Of a stretch of 64,000 nucleotides of DNA, positions 34,064 to 46,981 are shown one piece after another. Position 1 is the stretch's first letter. Every line of letters begins with the position of its first letter. Source of the DNA: Endomychus coccineus (Eukaryota; Arthropoda; Insecta; Coleoptera; Endomychidae). The stretch spans positions 197,866,315 through 197,930,314 of the forward strand of contig OY294068.1 of NCBI GenBank assembly GCA_958510875.1. Reading direction: 5' to 3'. Under the pieces are notes generated by a model. It saw only the letters and a list, made by a program, of their open reading frames with translations, made no database searches and was not told the origin of the DNA. The translations under genes and the position numbers were made by a program.

Positions 34064-36152
34064 GGCTGTGCCAAAAATAAATCGATATTTTTTTATTTCG
34101 CTCTTCTTCGAGTATATCATTCTCCGTTCAAATTCATTCAGGTCCCCCAAATTTGAAACAAATCTGTTAATATTTAGAGGTGCATCAAGCCCAAAACGTG
34201 TTTTTTGAAGTTTTTCCTCAATTTTTGAGAGATTTCATAACACTGTTCTACAATAACGGGATGTTTGACACTTGGGAGACATTATTACATCCAAACACAA
34301 AGTATTTAATGCATTTCAGTCGCCACATCCACTTTCCCACAGATATATTGGCGAAAAGAACCATTTTTTAAGGCCTAAAAACTGTAAATTCAACTTTCAA
34401 CTTAAATAACTTCATATTTATAGGTTCGTGATGCGTCATATGCTCTTTTAACGTAGTCTATCTAGTATCACGTAGCATTAATTGAATTGATAATTTCAGA
34501 AAAAATCGCCCATCAGTTATGATAATCTACAACTCGAGTGAAAAAACGCACCACTTGGAAATGCAGGAAAAATGGCAAATATTCAGAGTGCCATAACTCC
34601 GTTGCGTTTTGTCGAAAATATATAGATGAATTTTTGAGTTCTAAAAAGGTTAGAATCTTCCATTTAATGTGATGCTACTTAATGTGATACCAAATTTATT
34701 CCACCCCTTCCCACCCCGCTAAGAAAAACATGTTCCTGGTGTCAAAAAATGTCCCACTTTGACAGCTCGTAGCCGGTTAAGAGGTTATTACTAAATCCAA
34801 ATTCTGACACCGAATTAGAGAGGCGGAGAACGCGTTGTATCGATGAACTATTCTCTCAACATACACGTAACTTGTTGAAAAGATTTGACGTGAACTGCGA
34901 CTTTTTAACTGAAGATCCATCTGCCTGGAAAAGCAACGAGTCTTATATAGAAGCGAAAGACAAAATTTCATTTTTGCGCGTTACGAATGACACTGCGGAA
35001 AGAGCGTTAATTACAAAATATAATTTCGAATTGACTAAGAACGAAGAGCAAAAGCAGTACCTGTTGAAAGTTGTCGAGAAGCACAGGCGGCGAATTCCAA
35101 GCGTTGCGAAAAAAGCCTTAATGTGATGTATGATTACAAATTATTAAATGTATGATTATAAATTATTGAATGATTGTTAAAACTATTTGATTGTAAATAC
35201 TAGAATATACTCTGTACTTAACACATTCTATTAACTTTATGATTCGTCGATTAATTTTATAAAGATTCATTCATTGAGGTACAATATTGGAAAAGTTGTG
35301 GCCAAAAAAAAACGCAAAATGGCACTTTTTAAAAAAATGCATAAGTCTCCGCCAAATTATCGTAGAAACTCTAATTTTTAGGGATCTTGAATGAAAATGA
35401 TTGAAATTTATTGGCCTGTTGTCTGATTGAGTCCATAATTGTTTCGACTCGGTCTACGAGCTGTCAAAGTGGGACTTTTTTGACACCAGGAACATATTTT
35501 TCTTAGCGGGGTGGAAGGGTGTGGGATGGATTTGATATCACATTAAGTAGCATCACATTAAAGGGAAGATTCTAACCTTTTCAAAACTCAAAGATTCATC
35601 CATTTTCGAGTAAATGCAACCGAGTTGAGGCATTCTGAATTTTTGCCATTTTCGGTGCATTTTCAAGTGGTGCGTTTTTCCACTCGAGTGTAGATTATAA
35701 TAACTGATGGGCGATTTTCTCTGAAATTGTGAATTCAACTGATGCTACGTGATACTAGACTACGTTAAAAGAGCATATGACGCATCACGAACTTGAAAAT
35801 ATGGAGTTATTGAAGTTGAAAGTTGAAATTACAGTTTTTAGGCCTTAAATAAATGGTTCTTCTCGCCAATATATCTATCGGAAAGTGGATGTATCGACTG
35901 AAATGCATTAAATACTTTGTGTTTGAATGTAATAATGTCTTCCAAGTGTCAAACATCCCGTGATTGTAGAACAGTGTTATGAAACCTCTCAAAAATTGAG
36001 GAAAAACTTCCAAAAACACGTTTTGGGCTTGATGCACCTCTAAATATTAGCCGATTTGTTTCAAATTTGAGCGACCTGAATGAATTTGAACGGGGAATGA
36101 TATACTCGAAGAAGAGCGAAATAAAAAAATATCGATTTTTTTTGGCACAGCC
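34064..36152 (+). mobile_element. 2.09-kb DNA element with ~700-bp terminal inverted repeats
   Basis: The left arm (34064-34772) and right arm (35454-36152) are inverted copies. They start 'ggctgtgccaaaaa' and end internally at 'gacagctcgtag'. A TA sits outside each end (34062-34063, 36153-36154), fitting a TA duplication. Between the arms lies a single ORF remnant (34773-35126). Very long arms with a small unique centre could be an autonomous type reduced by internal deletion. I cannot place it in a known superfamily. Confidence 0.75.
34773..35126 (+). pseudogene. Unassigned C-terminal ORF in the long-TIR element
   Basis: The frame opens exactly at the end of the left arm and stays open for 117 codons to TGA. 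There is no ATG near its start, so it is probably the 3' end of a larger protein or exon. It is rich in charged residues and contains LFSQHTRNLLKRFDVNCDFL, FLRVTNDTAERAL and LTKNEEQKQYLLKVVEKHRR. The VTND-AER and T-K-EEQKQ-LL-VV blocks recall conserved C-termini of uncharacterised proteins tied to arthropod repeats; that is memory, not a search result. Function unknown. The intact frame suggests constraint until recently. Confidence 0.55.
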
Positions 36153-36154
36153 TA

Positions 36155-36969
36155 ATACCCACACATATTTTAATTTCTAATAAACAATTCACTAAATAAC
36201 AAATAGAAGATTTTGTCAAAATCTCCGAGTTTAGAGTCATTTTCGACTAATTTTGAATACGATTTTCTTGTTATCGTGGCCGTTAAATATCACGAAGCTT
36301 TAAATAATTTATAAACCAATCGTTTATAAATATTTACAAGAATTGAACTGAAATTTGAAGTTTAGGGTGGTTTTCGTTCTATTTTATTGGACCAATGATG
36401 ATTTTATTGTCGAAATTATTGAGACTTCGATCGAATTTTGAATGTAAATAAATTATACTTTCAATACAAAGATGAGTTGTATTAAAAAGAAATAAACGTT
36501 ACTAGAAAAATCTCAATTTTGCATGAAATATTTTATCAAGCTATTTCAGTGCATGCGATTACTAGATGAATATCGCAAAAAGTTTGAGAGAAGCAATTTT
36601 GCCAATATTTATTAATATTATTTATGCTAGGGTATTCTAGTAGATTAGGTAACGTTTCCGTTTCTTAGAAATATAAATCGTATTTAGCAAAATTTAACTT
36701 AATCCAGCTGAATATCTTTCTCAATCCGGAATTGAGGAATCAATATCTTATAAGGTGATGGTGAGCATACAGAGTTACGTATGCTAGGTAATGTCATCTA
36801 AACACACCTATATACAAACTCTTGTAACAAATGATATATAGCGAGTGGAAGATTGGAACGATCAGCCGCAGTATTCAATATTCTATTGACATTCATCCAT
36901 CTCCAGAAAGAGGGAACGTCAAACTTTGTGTATTGAAGATAAACGCAACAAACAAAAATACTTCCAATG
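36155..36969. other. No gene; degenerate repeat
   Basis: 36180-36400 resembles 33890-34030 ('agaagatttt', 'ctaattttgaatacg'), then ordinary AT-rich sequence. Confidence 0.4.
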
Positions 36970-37685
36970 AACTCTACTTATGAGCTTCATGAGCATATTG
37001 GTACATTGTGCATGAGCAAGTTGTAGAACTTTTGGCGAGGAACTCTGGAGGAGGGTAATCAGCCACAAGGAAAGACTTCACTAAGCAAAGAGATAACTTC
37101 GCCATTCGATTGAAAAATGAAGTCTGGTAGCAAAAAGTTCGGCAGGTCTCGAGATTGACAATGAGGGGGTGACCAGCTTGAGCTCGTCTAGTCCACCTAT
37201 CTCTCGTAGTGGAATAACAGACGAGATTTGTGATGAACACCAACCATGGGAATACCTATAGAAAAGACAGAGATCCTCGACATTTCTACGATGTTCGAGA
37301 GAGGTCAATGAATTTATAAGTGTGATATCATTCATCAGACGAATAACTGTCTTCTGGGTAGAAGCCAGAGTTTCAGCATATGTTCGGAAGCCGAACCCCA
37401 AACAAGTGAACAGTACTCCAGGACAGGTCGAATTTGTGTTTTGTAGATCATGAGGAGCTGCTGGGATGTAAAGTAGGTCTTCAAACGGAATGGTTCCTCC
37501 CTGGCTATCCTTGTCGCTCTATCTGTCTCTCTGACACTGCTTATCCACCACAGCCTCACTCTGGTTCTTTTTCTTCGATAGCCCTCAGTAACTTTTCCAC
37601 CTGGTCCGCTACCCTTCCGTTCCTCCATGAAAAAATGTCTAGTGCAAGTCAAGAGTCGCAAGCAAGATTCAATTCCTCCACCCGT
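36970..37685 (-). pseudogene. LINE C-terminal relic (RT thumb and tail)
   Basis: Minus-strand frames read KTYFTSQQLLMIYKTQIRPV then LEYCSLVWGS (~37440). These are followed by TLASTQKTVIRLMND, SLEHRRNVEDLCLFYRYSHG and TSFFNRMAKL. This is the post-RT region shared by jockey/CR1/BovB-like LINEs, just upstream of the stop. Three frames are needed to read it, so it is broken by at least two indels. Confidence 0.65.
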
Positions 37686-37689
37686 CGTG

Positions 37690-38190
37690 AATGAACAAAT
37701 ATATCAGTTCCTTCCGATTCTCTGCAGAATCTACACTTCCCAATGTTCACCAGGCTAATTCTCCTCTTGTGACCGTTGAGTTTGCAACGTTCCTTTTAGA
37801 ATCCGGCTATGACTCTCAGGTTATTCCTGCCTAACTTTATCCCTTTTCCTAAATGTATGTAGGAGAATCTTGGCCTGCCTATCTTCCGGAACTACAGTGT
37901 TTAGTACTGCTAGTTCTTCAGAGATCATCTGCTACCAGGCTCCTATTGGTGAAAATACTATCACCAATAGGAATCCTTGCGGGAATGTTATTTTTACTAG
38001 GACGGTGTACTCTGCCACCTTTGTCTTAGCTCTTTTGGTTCGTAGCATTTCCTACATCCATCTGAATGAGATTAGGTCTATAATTCTTCTCTAGATGTAA
38101 GTCTTTGTATGGGCGTATGATGCGTTGTCAAAAGTTCCTTGGATGTCAAGGAAATCACAAAGAGATATTCAATTCTGTTTTGCAGTTCAC
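37690..38190 (-). pseudogene. R1/I-type LINE relic (RT motif A and zinc-knuckle tail)
   Basis: The minus strand shows LCDFLDIQGTFDNASYA at ~38120-38165, RT motif A with its catalytic aspartate, the form typical of R1/I-type elements. At ~37720-37790 lies KLNGHKRRISLVNIGKCRFC, resembling the cysteine-bearing tail after RNase H. The intervening protein is largely unreadable. The pieces share orientation and order, so one decayed copy is likely. Confidence 0.55.
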
Positions 38191-39699
38191 CAATCAGCTG
38201 ATACGTTCGTCTTCTCGCTCTTATACATGCTTACAATGATGAAGGGGGTTTCCCTTTCACTGCCGTATTTCTGATGAAAGTATACAATTTTTTTCGAGTG
38301 CTTTCAACATAAAATATGTTAGACTTTATAAGGCTTGGGAAGAGTGGGCTCTCTTTCATTCACTTTTGGTATGAATACTGTTTCATCATACTCTAAATTT
38401 TGGAATCATATCTCAAAGCTAAACTGCTCCTAGGATTTCTCAACAATATTGGGGTGTACGGGGACTTGTATGAATTGCATGACTTGTTTGCCTAAAGGAG
38501 TCTTTTCTCTGTGCAAATCTTTGTAGCATTGTTTCAGACCTCTATAGCTGGTCTACTAGGACTCTCGTCACCTTCCAGTGGTCCATTGAAGTTACATCGT
38601 GGAAAATGTATTTTCAGAAGGAACTTTGCTTTCTGTCACGCATCCTCCATGTAACTTTGACCTGTTTTCTTCTTCTGTGAGAAGTTACACTATAAAGAAG
38701 AAAATTGTTTAAATTTACCAGGGTTCTGTAAACCGACTAATTTTATTTTCATATTGCTGGCTCTGGCCTACACTATTTTAATATTTGTGTAAATTCATTT
38801 AGACTTTTCTGATTTGTGCTAACATTACTGTGACTAATTCTCAGATAACTACTTCTCAGGCCAATATATTCACGAAATCTAAATTATAAGGAATATATTC
38901 ATGAATGGTCCCTTCACTACTACTACCTAGGGAGGCAGCGAATTATTCACAGTTTCTATTTTAGAACAAATTAGTAAACCCCAAGTTAATTAACATCCCT
39001 ATTTATATATTATGAACTTAGTGTTTGCTAGTCTGAATCACCAATTCTGTAATCTTGAAAAATTGAATTTCTCTTCACATCAAGAGTATAAACCCCAATC
39101 AAGGCATAAGGACAAGTTTCAAAGTCCTTTGTTGCCATTAATTAGTTGACATTGTTTTATTAAAGAGAATTCGGTGTGGTTATGAAAGATTTAGGACAGA
39201 TAGAAAAGTGAGGGCACCCCCAGAGAGTCGAGAGTTCAGACCAACAGGCAGGCTAGCCAACCAACAGTTGAAGCAACGGGGGAAATCTACCAACGGTCCA
39301 GAAGTGGGATTCGGATTGCTTATAAATAAATCACAGCTCTTGATTACACAGCCTGATGCGCAATGCAGACGACCAAGCGACTCTCTAGCTATACATTACA
39401 TCTAATATTATATTTCATACAACAATGATTCTAGTAGCTACGAACTTCCTATGTTGTTTTATTCAAGCCTCTTCGTGCTCATTTAAATATAACGAGAAAT
39501 GTGAGAAATAACTTGTAAACTTTAAAGCCGTTATAATCCGTGAGATTATCATACGTTTGGGACCTTTCTAATGTAAATGATTCATTCAATTACTCATTGA
39601 TTGCATGTATGGCTTAGTTTTTCTTTATAATACGTGTCAGGGAATAAAGTTAATATACTTCAATCTTATTCCTCGAAGGATTTTAAGGTAATTCTGCAA
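38191..39699. other. No recognised gene
   Basis: No domain seen. A GC-richer block at 39210-39390 includes a TATAAATA sequence (~39321) in promoter-like context but no adjoining gene. Confidence 0.4.
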
Positions 39700-39934
39700 A
39701 AATTGAATGCTCAAAAAATTGGGTCTGCATAAAATGCATAACCTCCAAAAACTTTACTGATAAAGGAAGAACATTATCCACTAGTTCGTCACATACTGAT
39801 GCTGCTATTCTAGATATGGTTTTGCAGCAATCTATCAAAGGGAATGTGATACTAAAAGACATAAGCGAATTGATCTCGAAAGCAATACAGGAGTCTATTT
39901 CAAAATGGTAGTAGCTCTAATTAATGATTTAAAA

Positions 39935-40539
39935 ACTGAAATTACTCTCCTTAGAAATGAGAATGCTAGTCTAAAAAATGCTGTAGCTATATCAAGAACC
40001 CAATTGAAACTGATAGAAGAAACTACGCCAAAGCTACTAAAGAAGCACCTAAAACCAGTTCGTTAACTCAATCGCCAAGGGGGCCTTCTAACCCTAATAC
40101 AAAGGTAACTGAAAAACGTACTGCGGCAAATAAAAATAATGTAACTGAGAACATGGGTAATAATCCTGAAGACGCGGCTGATGATTTCATTCCTGTCGTG
40201 TATAAAAGAAAATACAGAAAAAGGCCTGAATCTATTAAAGGTATCGGTAGTAATGAGAAAATTAACATCAGAGCGGTTAAGCCTCGTTTTTACTTACATG
40301 TGTGTAAATTAGATCCAGATCTCACTGAACAAGAACTCTCTGAACACTTGGAAAATTTTAACATCACTGATATTAAATGCGAAAAATTAATCTCTAACAG
40401 GCCTGACGAATACTCTTCGTTTAAAATTTCTGTCTCTCAAAGTGAAGCAGATGCAATTAAGAATCCGGAAATATGGCCAGTGGGAACTCGTTTGAATCCT
40501 TTTTTGTTCCATCTTTTCAGAAAACAAAATCAAAATTAA
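39935..40539 (+). pseudogene. LINE ORF1 (nucleic-acid-binding), frameshifted
   Basis: A coiled-coil-like stretch (INDLKTEITLLRNENASLKN) is readable at ~39920-39980. A frame change follows within about 40 bases, then a basic Ser/Pro/Thr linker and the ATG-initiated frame at 40153-40539. The C-terminal part reads PRFYLHVCKLDPDLTEQELS, then EHLENFNITDIKCEKL and FKISVSQSEADAIKNPEIWP, an RRM-like unit seen at the end of many CR1/jockey-group ORF1 proteins. ORF1 coats element RNA. The last 67 bases overlap ORF2. Confidence 0.7.
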
Positions 40540-43366
40540 CACAAGATAATTTTACATTTATGCATCAAAATGTGCAATCAATTGGAAACTCGTTAACTAG
40601 GTTAGAACATTTTGTAAACAATCAAAACTGTCAAATAATTGCAATCTCCGAGCATTGGCAAACAAGTGATAAACTGGTTGCATACACTATGCCTGGTTAT
40701 AAACTAGCATCGAATTTCTGCAGAGGCGTAGGTAGTCAAGGTGGAGGCAGTGCGGTTACGTATCTTCTGATATTACCTGTAAAGAACGAGTAGATCTAAC
40801 ATCACTCAGTATTGAAAGTCATTTTGAATGCGCCGCTGTAGAAGTTATCTTGCAGTCAACCTCTGTATTAGCTATTTCGATTTATCGACCGCCTAAAGGC
40901 AATCTGGATGTGTTTTTCGGAAAACTTGAATCATTATTAAATGTTATCTCAAATTCAAACTTCAAATTTATAATAGGGGGTGACTTCAATATTAATTTGT
41001 TTAATGATAATAAAGACACAAAAATGTTCCTATCGCTATTAGAAAGCTTTAACGCAACAGTTACTATCAAAGAAGCGACACGCATTACTGCAAATACTGA
41101 GTCATGCATAGATAACATTTTTACAAATATTACAAAGTATGAGTCATTTATTATTGAGCCACATATCTCAGATCATACATCTCAGGTATTAAAATTCACA
41201 CTGGAAAGGGAAAATAGACAGAAGAGCACATTCAGAAGGTCAAGAAACTTTAGCGAGAATAACAAAAAAAAGTTTTTGGAGGATTTACAAATTTGTACTT
41301 GGGAAAATATTTTATCACTTCCTCAAACCGAGGTTAATAAAAAATGGGATCTTTTTATAGAGCAATATAAAAAATTATTTGAACAAAATTTTTCATTAAA
41401 AAAATACAAAATTTGCAGTAAAAGCAAAAAAATTAAAGTAAAAAATCAGGAGTTAGACTCTTTAAAAAATTCCCTAGATCTATTAAATATAATCTCAAAA
41501 TTTGATCCAAATTATAATGTACTATATAAAAAGCTAAAACAAAATTATGACTCATTAATAATAACTCTAAGACAAAAACTCTTAAAAAAGCAAATACTAA
41601 ACTCAAGTAATAAATCAAAAACCACCTGGAATATTGTAAATAATGTATGTAATAAAAATAATAAAAATAATGATATAAAAATTACGGGCGATCTAAATAA
41701 AGTTGTAAACGATTTTAATGATTTCTTTATAAATTCTGGAAAAAGGTTATACAATGATAAAAATAATCAAGAACCTTATGCTTGTCCCATCGAACCTCTG
41801 TCGAATAGTCTTTATCTTTATCCAGTCACAGAAGATGAGATAATAAAGAGTTGTAATCAGCTGCAAAATAAGTTTAGTTTTGGTGTTGACGGCATTCCCC
41901 TAACTATCCTTAAATTCTCATTAACAAAAATACGAAAAATATTATGTCATATTATAAATTGTATATTTGAAAATGGTATATTTCCCGACGCTTTAAAGGT
42001 AGCAATAGTAAAGCCTTTGTATAAAAAAGGAGACTGCGAGGACTTGGGTAGCTATCGGCCTATTAGCCTACTTTCTTCGTTTGCCAAACTGGTAGAAAAA
42101 ATTTTGAGTCACAGATTAGTAGGTTTTTTTACAAAATTCAAAATTTTTAACAAAAGTCAACATGGCTTTCTTAGGGGCCGAAGTACAATGACAGCTGTTT
42201 TCGAATTTACTAGATTTGTGTTAAAGGTTTTGGATAATCAAGAGATACCTTGTGGAATTTTCTTAGACTTATCCAAAGCCTTTGACTGTATAGATCACAC
42301 AATTTTAATCAAAAAACTGAAAAATTACGGTATACGAGGGAAACAGTTGTCAATTATAGTCAGCTACTTAAAAGATAGAAACCAAGTGGTAGAAATGAAC
42401 TCAGACCAGAACCAATACATATCAAAAACAAAATATATTGAAATGGGAGTGCCACAGGGCTCTATATTAGGGCCTCTTCTCTTTCTAATATTTATCAATG
42501 ATTTGCCTATAATAATATCGGAAAGTGGTCATACCTCGATAAACTATGCGGACGACGAGAATGTTGCCATTAAAAGTAACAATATTGAGAATTTGAATCA
42601 GGAGTTGATCCTAGTGCTGACAGAGATTGAAAATTGGTGTCAAGTCAATAAACTTGTAATTAACAAGTCAAAAACAAAGTGTGTGATTTTTCAAACTAAT
42701 AAGTCGAATATTGAAATTCCAAAAACTCTTACTTTGAATAACCAAATTATTGACGTAGATAATAGTACTAAATTTTTGGGACTTATTATAGACAAAAATT
42801 TGAATTGGTATGAACAAATAACATCTCTTTCAAACAGACTTAAATCTAAACTATACGTATTAAGAACTTTAAAAAAATCGGTGGACAAGGAAACTCTAAT
42901 GGTTGTCTATTACGCCTTTTTTCAGTCTCTGATAACTTATGGGATTACTTTCTGGGGCAACAGCTCTCAATCTAAACAGATTTTGATTCTACAAAAAATG
43001 GCAATACGCATAATTTATGGCCTGAGGCATCGACACTCCTGTAGAGGTACTTTTCGCAAATACAATATTTTAACTGTTCCGGCACTTTATATCTCGGAAA
43101 GTCTTATGTTCAACTTCAGGAACAAACACTATTCGGCAGAGTATGAAAACGGACAAGTATATGAAACTCGTAAGATTTTATATCTTTACCCAGAGGTGGA
43201 CTTAACATTATTTCAAAAAAATATGGAATACATGAGCCTTAAGCTTTTCAACAAACTTCCAAAAGAGATTAAAGAGATTAAGGAATTAAAAAAATTCAAA
43301 GCAGCTGTTACTAAATTGCTTATAACTTTAGAACCTTATACAGTTGCAGATTTTTTAGAACAATAA
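40473..43366 (+). pseudogene. LINE ORF2: APE-type endonuclease and reverse transcriptase, one frameshift
   Basis: The ATG at 40473 opens the endonuclease. Catalytic residues are visible in MHQNVQSI, IISEHW-like ISEHW, GGDFNINLF and HISDH. Near 40750 the frame shifts by one base after GGGSAV and continues in the 40850-43366 frame, which stays open for about 840 codons. RT motifs follow in order: FGVDGIPLTIL, PISLLSSFAKLVEKIL, GIFLDLSKAFDCIDHTIL, GVPQGSILGPLLF, NYADDENVA and TKFLGLIIDKNLNWYEQ. A conserved thumb (FFQSLITYGITFWG) and tail precede the stop. A single missing base appears to be the only clear ORF2 lesion, so this copy is young. Confidence 0.9.
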
Positions 43367-43542
43367 GTCTGTATAGTATGTGCTAACATTTTACGGTGAT
43401 AGTGTTTCTATATTATTTATTATTTGTTTATATATGTATATATATGTAGTGAAGTTTATATACATATAGTTACTACGACGTTTTTTAATATTGTATTGTT
43501 CATGTTTATTTTTTAAATGTAGACAAACCATGTTGAAATAAA

Positions 43543-43575
43543 GATTATTATTATTATTATTATTATTATTAATTT
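43543..43575 (+). repeat. (ATT)n microsatellite tail of the LINE
   Basis: About ten ATT repeats follow AATAAAG, marking the LINE 3' end. Confidence 0.9.
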
Positions 43576-45273
43576 AGAACATACAGCTATCGATGGCACC
43601 AATATTGGTAGGGCCCTTCCCTTGTGGATCCAAAGTGGAATTTGCTGAATCCTTATTGTGGTTTTATAGACAGTGTGCCATCATCTTTGTTAGGGAAGAA
43701 AATGAACTGGAAGTGAAATTTCTACCAATATGTTTGGCGAAAGTACAAAACGAACGATATAGTGCATCTTCCAGAGAATAGAAACAGAATTGAATATAAA
43801 TCAGAGTGTATACTTACGAGTATATATGTGCGCGAGACACATCTGAGTTGAGAGGAAATAAATGAGCAATTTGTTTGGAATAATCGAAATCGTCGTAGAG
43901 GAATGTAAAAGACGTTCTGCGTTATCACCATAACAATGGGCTTCTATAGTGTTCAATATACAATTAACTGGGAAAGTAAATTGAGTTTCCGTCAGTTGGG
44001 TGCTCCCTTATTCCCTTTACGTCACCCTGCTTTAAGAGTGCCATATCTGTTTTACTAAGTACCTTCGTGATACTCTAGGGGTGCATTTTAAAAAGTCTTC
44101 CATCATTTGACAATGTGTAGCGCGCCTCGCTATATTGATATTTGGTTCCATCGATGAGCTTAGTTGAATTTATTATGCAAAGTAAACAGTATTCCCTTAT
44201 GCAACAGGCTTTTTCACTCACCGTCCTCTCTAAATAGATCCCTAAAACACTTCATCGCTTCAATCTACTTGCTTTAATCTTACCCATATAAATCTCATCA
44301 ATGATATATAACTTGAATTTACAAGTTTGGCGGTGTAAATGATGTCAATCCCTTTCATCTGGGAACACCCAGAAACTCCCAATATTTCATTATGAAGGGT
44401 GTGTGACGTGATAGAACTCCTTAGAATAGTTATTATGCGTCACTTTTCGGATTTTTTTCGCGCAACTACCCGTGTGTGTTTTCAAAAAATAATTTCATTG
44501 AAAATCACAATGAAAATCAGGAGCTACTTGTTGTGTCAAATTGGAAATGAATCTTTTAAATTTTTTTTACATTACAATTTGAATCACTCCACTTAACACC
44601 AGAGTATTTTGAACCACATTTAAAAGCATCCCTGTAAAATTATTCATTATCTTTTAACATTTGACATATTTTTGAATTTTGAAATAAGAAATTTCTATTT
44701 AAAGTGTCAACAACCTTAGTTGAAGTGTATGATGCATTGATATCTTAAAATTCGACCTAAAAATAACGTCATGGCTGGATGCAAATGTCCAAATTAAAAA
44801 TGAGTATAAAATTGGTTTCTTAATCTAGCAGTAATCAAATTGCAGGCAACCTTCATTTTTAAATTAATTTCCGATATCTAATGTTACCATAGTCAATGAA
44901 AATAGTTCTGCAATGGAGAAATAATCAGAAACTTTCTCCATATCCTCATGGATATACAATATTCAACACTACAATCTATTATAAACAAGTTCATTGTTTA
45001 TAAGACCAAAGTAATTTTAGCTCTTAGCGACTGAAGGCTTATTTTAATACCCAGAGGAAGGTTTAGTACAGGATTAACACGTTTCTCATCACGCAAATTG
45101 GAAGTTACCTCTACGTGGTTTATTTACGTAGATTATCAGAACACATTTAATTAATTGCTTTCGTTTATCTTTCTTCTGCGTAGAAGTTCATATTATTGCA
45201 GAGCGATGGAGGAATACTCCACGTACTTCAATCGTATAGAATTTACTTTGAATAGTTACATACGCTAATATAC
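43576..45273. other. No recognised gene
   Basis: AT-rich with only short frames. It ends with ATAC (45270-45273), the left target duplication of the Gypsy-class element. Confidence 0.5.
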
Positions 45274-46893
45274 TATTACTAAAAATCTTATGAGTTTATT
45301 TTGCCCCACGTTGTGGTGACAATTATTACTAAAAAACTTCTTTTTTAGTTTCTTTTAATTTATTGATTATGAATTATTATTAATGCTTCCGGCTAGCTTT
45401 TTATTTTGTTTATTTTGAATAATAATGATCCTTCTCTTTTTATATTATTTTATGGAATTAAACACAATATTCTTTGAATGTTAAAAAATTTCTATATTTA
45501 AATCTCTATGACTCTATTTATCTCGGGTTTCTAATTTACAATTTTATTTTATGTTCTAAGCATAGAACTAGCTTTAACCTCAAAACTATTCAATATTAAT
45601 AGTTGTTTACAAAATTACAAACGACAATCTTTCTTTCAGATTTACAAATAACACTACAATGGAGATATAATAATAAACAAACTTACTTTTAGTTTATATC
45701 CAAAAGTTTGTTTAACTATGTTGGCAATTTTCAATTTAATTCTTTTATAATTTCGTTGATGATTCACTTTTACACAATACTATGCTTTTTCACAATAATC
45801 ACAGGTAACTAATTTGGATTACTTCTTCTTGAGAATCAGGAACTGTTGATAATACTTTGTTTTATCCTTTTAGATAAAACATGAAACTTTTCGATGCTTT
45901 ATTGAAATTATTGATGATTGGCAATCGTTGGAAATTTCTTCTTAATTGGAGGTTATTACAGCCTTTTTACTGGATTCAGATACTTGGATAATCGTTGACT
46001 TTATATAAAACTTATTAACTTTGGTTTCTTTGAACCTATCGAAGTTTGGAACACTTTCGTTCAATTGGAGGTTATTATAGGTTATAAAATTTTGGTGAGT
46101 TGCAGTAGTACTTTCAGTCTACAGATGTAATGGCAAACTAAACTTATTTACTTTCAGATTCGTTTTTATAGGCCTCCAAAACCGACGCTACTAGATGTCA
46201 TAATCAACCTATGAGATGATTGCTTTTCAAATCAAGGATGCCAAGTTAATTGTTGTGAAACTGACACAAGTCTTCATTGTTACCAGATTGACATTGGAAA
46301 TTCCTATTGACCAATCAGAATTTAGTATTCTTTACTTTTTGAATTATTTGAGATTTTCAACTTATTTTAATTGTTAGTGATTCCTTCTTTTTAAATTAAT
46401 ATTGCCTACATTTTTCCCCACACTTTGGTATAATATAACCTATGATTGGGTTATTATTAATATGATTATTCCCATATTTATGGTTTTCTTGACAGTTACT
46501 TATTCTTAAATCTAATACATACCATATTATATCAATAACATTCTTTTAACATTACATAACTCAAATTTACTAATCCTAACTTACATCTATAACATTATTC
46601 AATGTTTTGTACTATCTCATGATAGTTTTGTAATCACTTTACTTATGATTTATGATTTCGTTACACTGAACGTTTCTTCACTTTCACTGAAGTTCTTGTT
46701 TATCACTTCTTATTCTATTACATCGTTGTTTATTATGTTTTACATTGTTAATATTAATATCCTAACTATTATTTAGCTTTTATTATTGTTTTTAATTCCA
46801 TAAAATATTTTTTAATTTGATCTTTTCTTATTTTCATAGTTCGGTAAGTTATTATTTTTAAATTTTTATTGTCTATGAAATGAAATCATAACA
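45274..46893 (-). repeat. 3' LTR of the Gypsy-class element
   Basis: 1620 bp. In element sense it begins TGTTATGATTTC and ends TAGTAATA. Near its end is one copy of the 'ttgccccacgttgtggtgac' segment (plus-strand reading), which resembles the primer-site junction. Confidence 0.93.
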
Positions 46894-46904
46894 AATTCCC
46901 CTAA
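46894..46904 (-). promoter_or_regulatory. Polypurine tract
   Basis: In element sense, AGGGGAATT abuts the TGTTAT start of the 3' LTR, the position where plus-strand DNA synthesis is primed. Confidence 0.75.
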
Positions 46905-46981
46905 ATCAATTTTAACATTTTAATCACATTAATATTTAAAATTTATTTATCTTTTGATTTTATTTTCATGAACTAAATTTA

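Larger units (their letters stand above)
39700..43575 (+). mobile_element. Near-complete two-ORF LINE (jockey/CR1-like)
   Basis: ORF1 and ORF2 overlap, and an (ATT)n tail (about 43543-43572) follows AATAAAG. A probable ORF1 start with ECSKNWVCIKC-like cysteines lies near 39705, so the 5' end is near there; an upstream UTR was not delimited. ORF2 carries endonuclease and RT. This is the best-preserved LINE in the window. It would copy itself by target-primed reverse transcription, but ORF1 and ORF2 each appear frameshifted. Confidence 0.85.

Noticed and set aside
43420..43450. (TA)-rich tract near the LINE end as a separate feature.
   Set aside because: It lies within the LINE 3' UTR and is simple AT composition.
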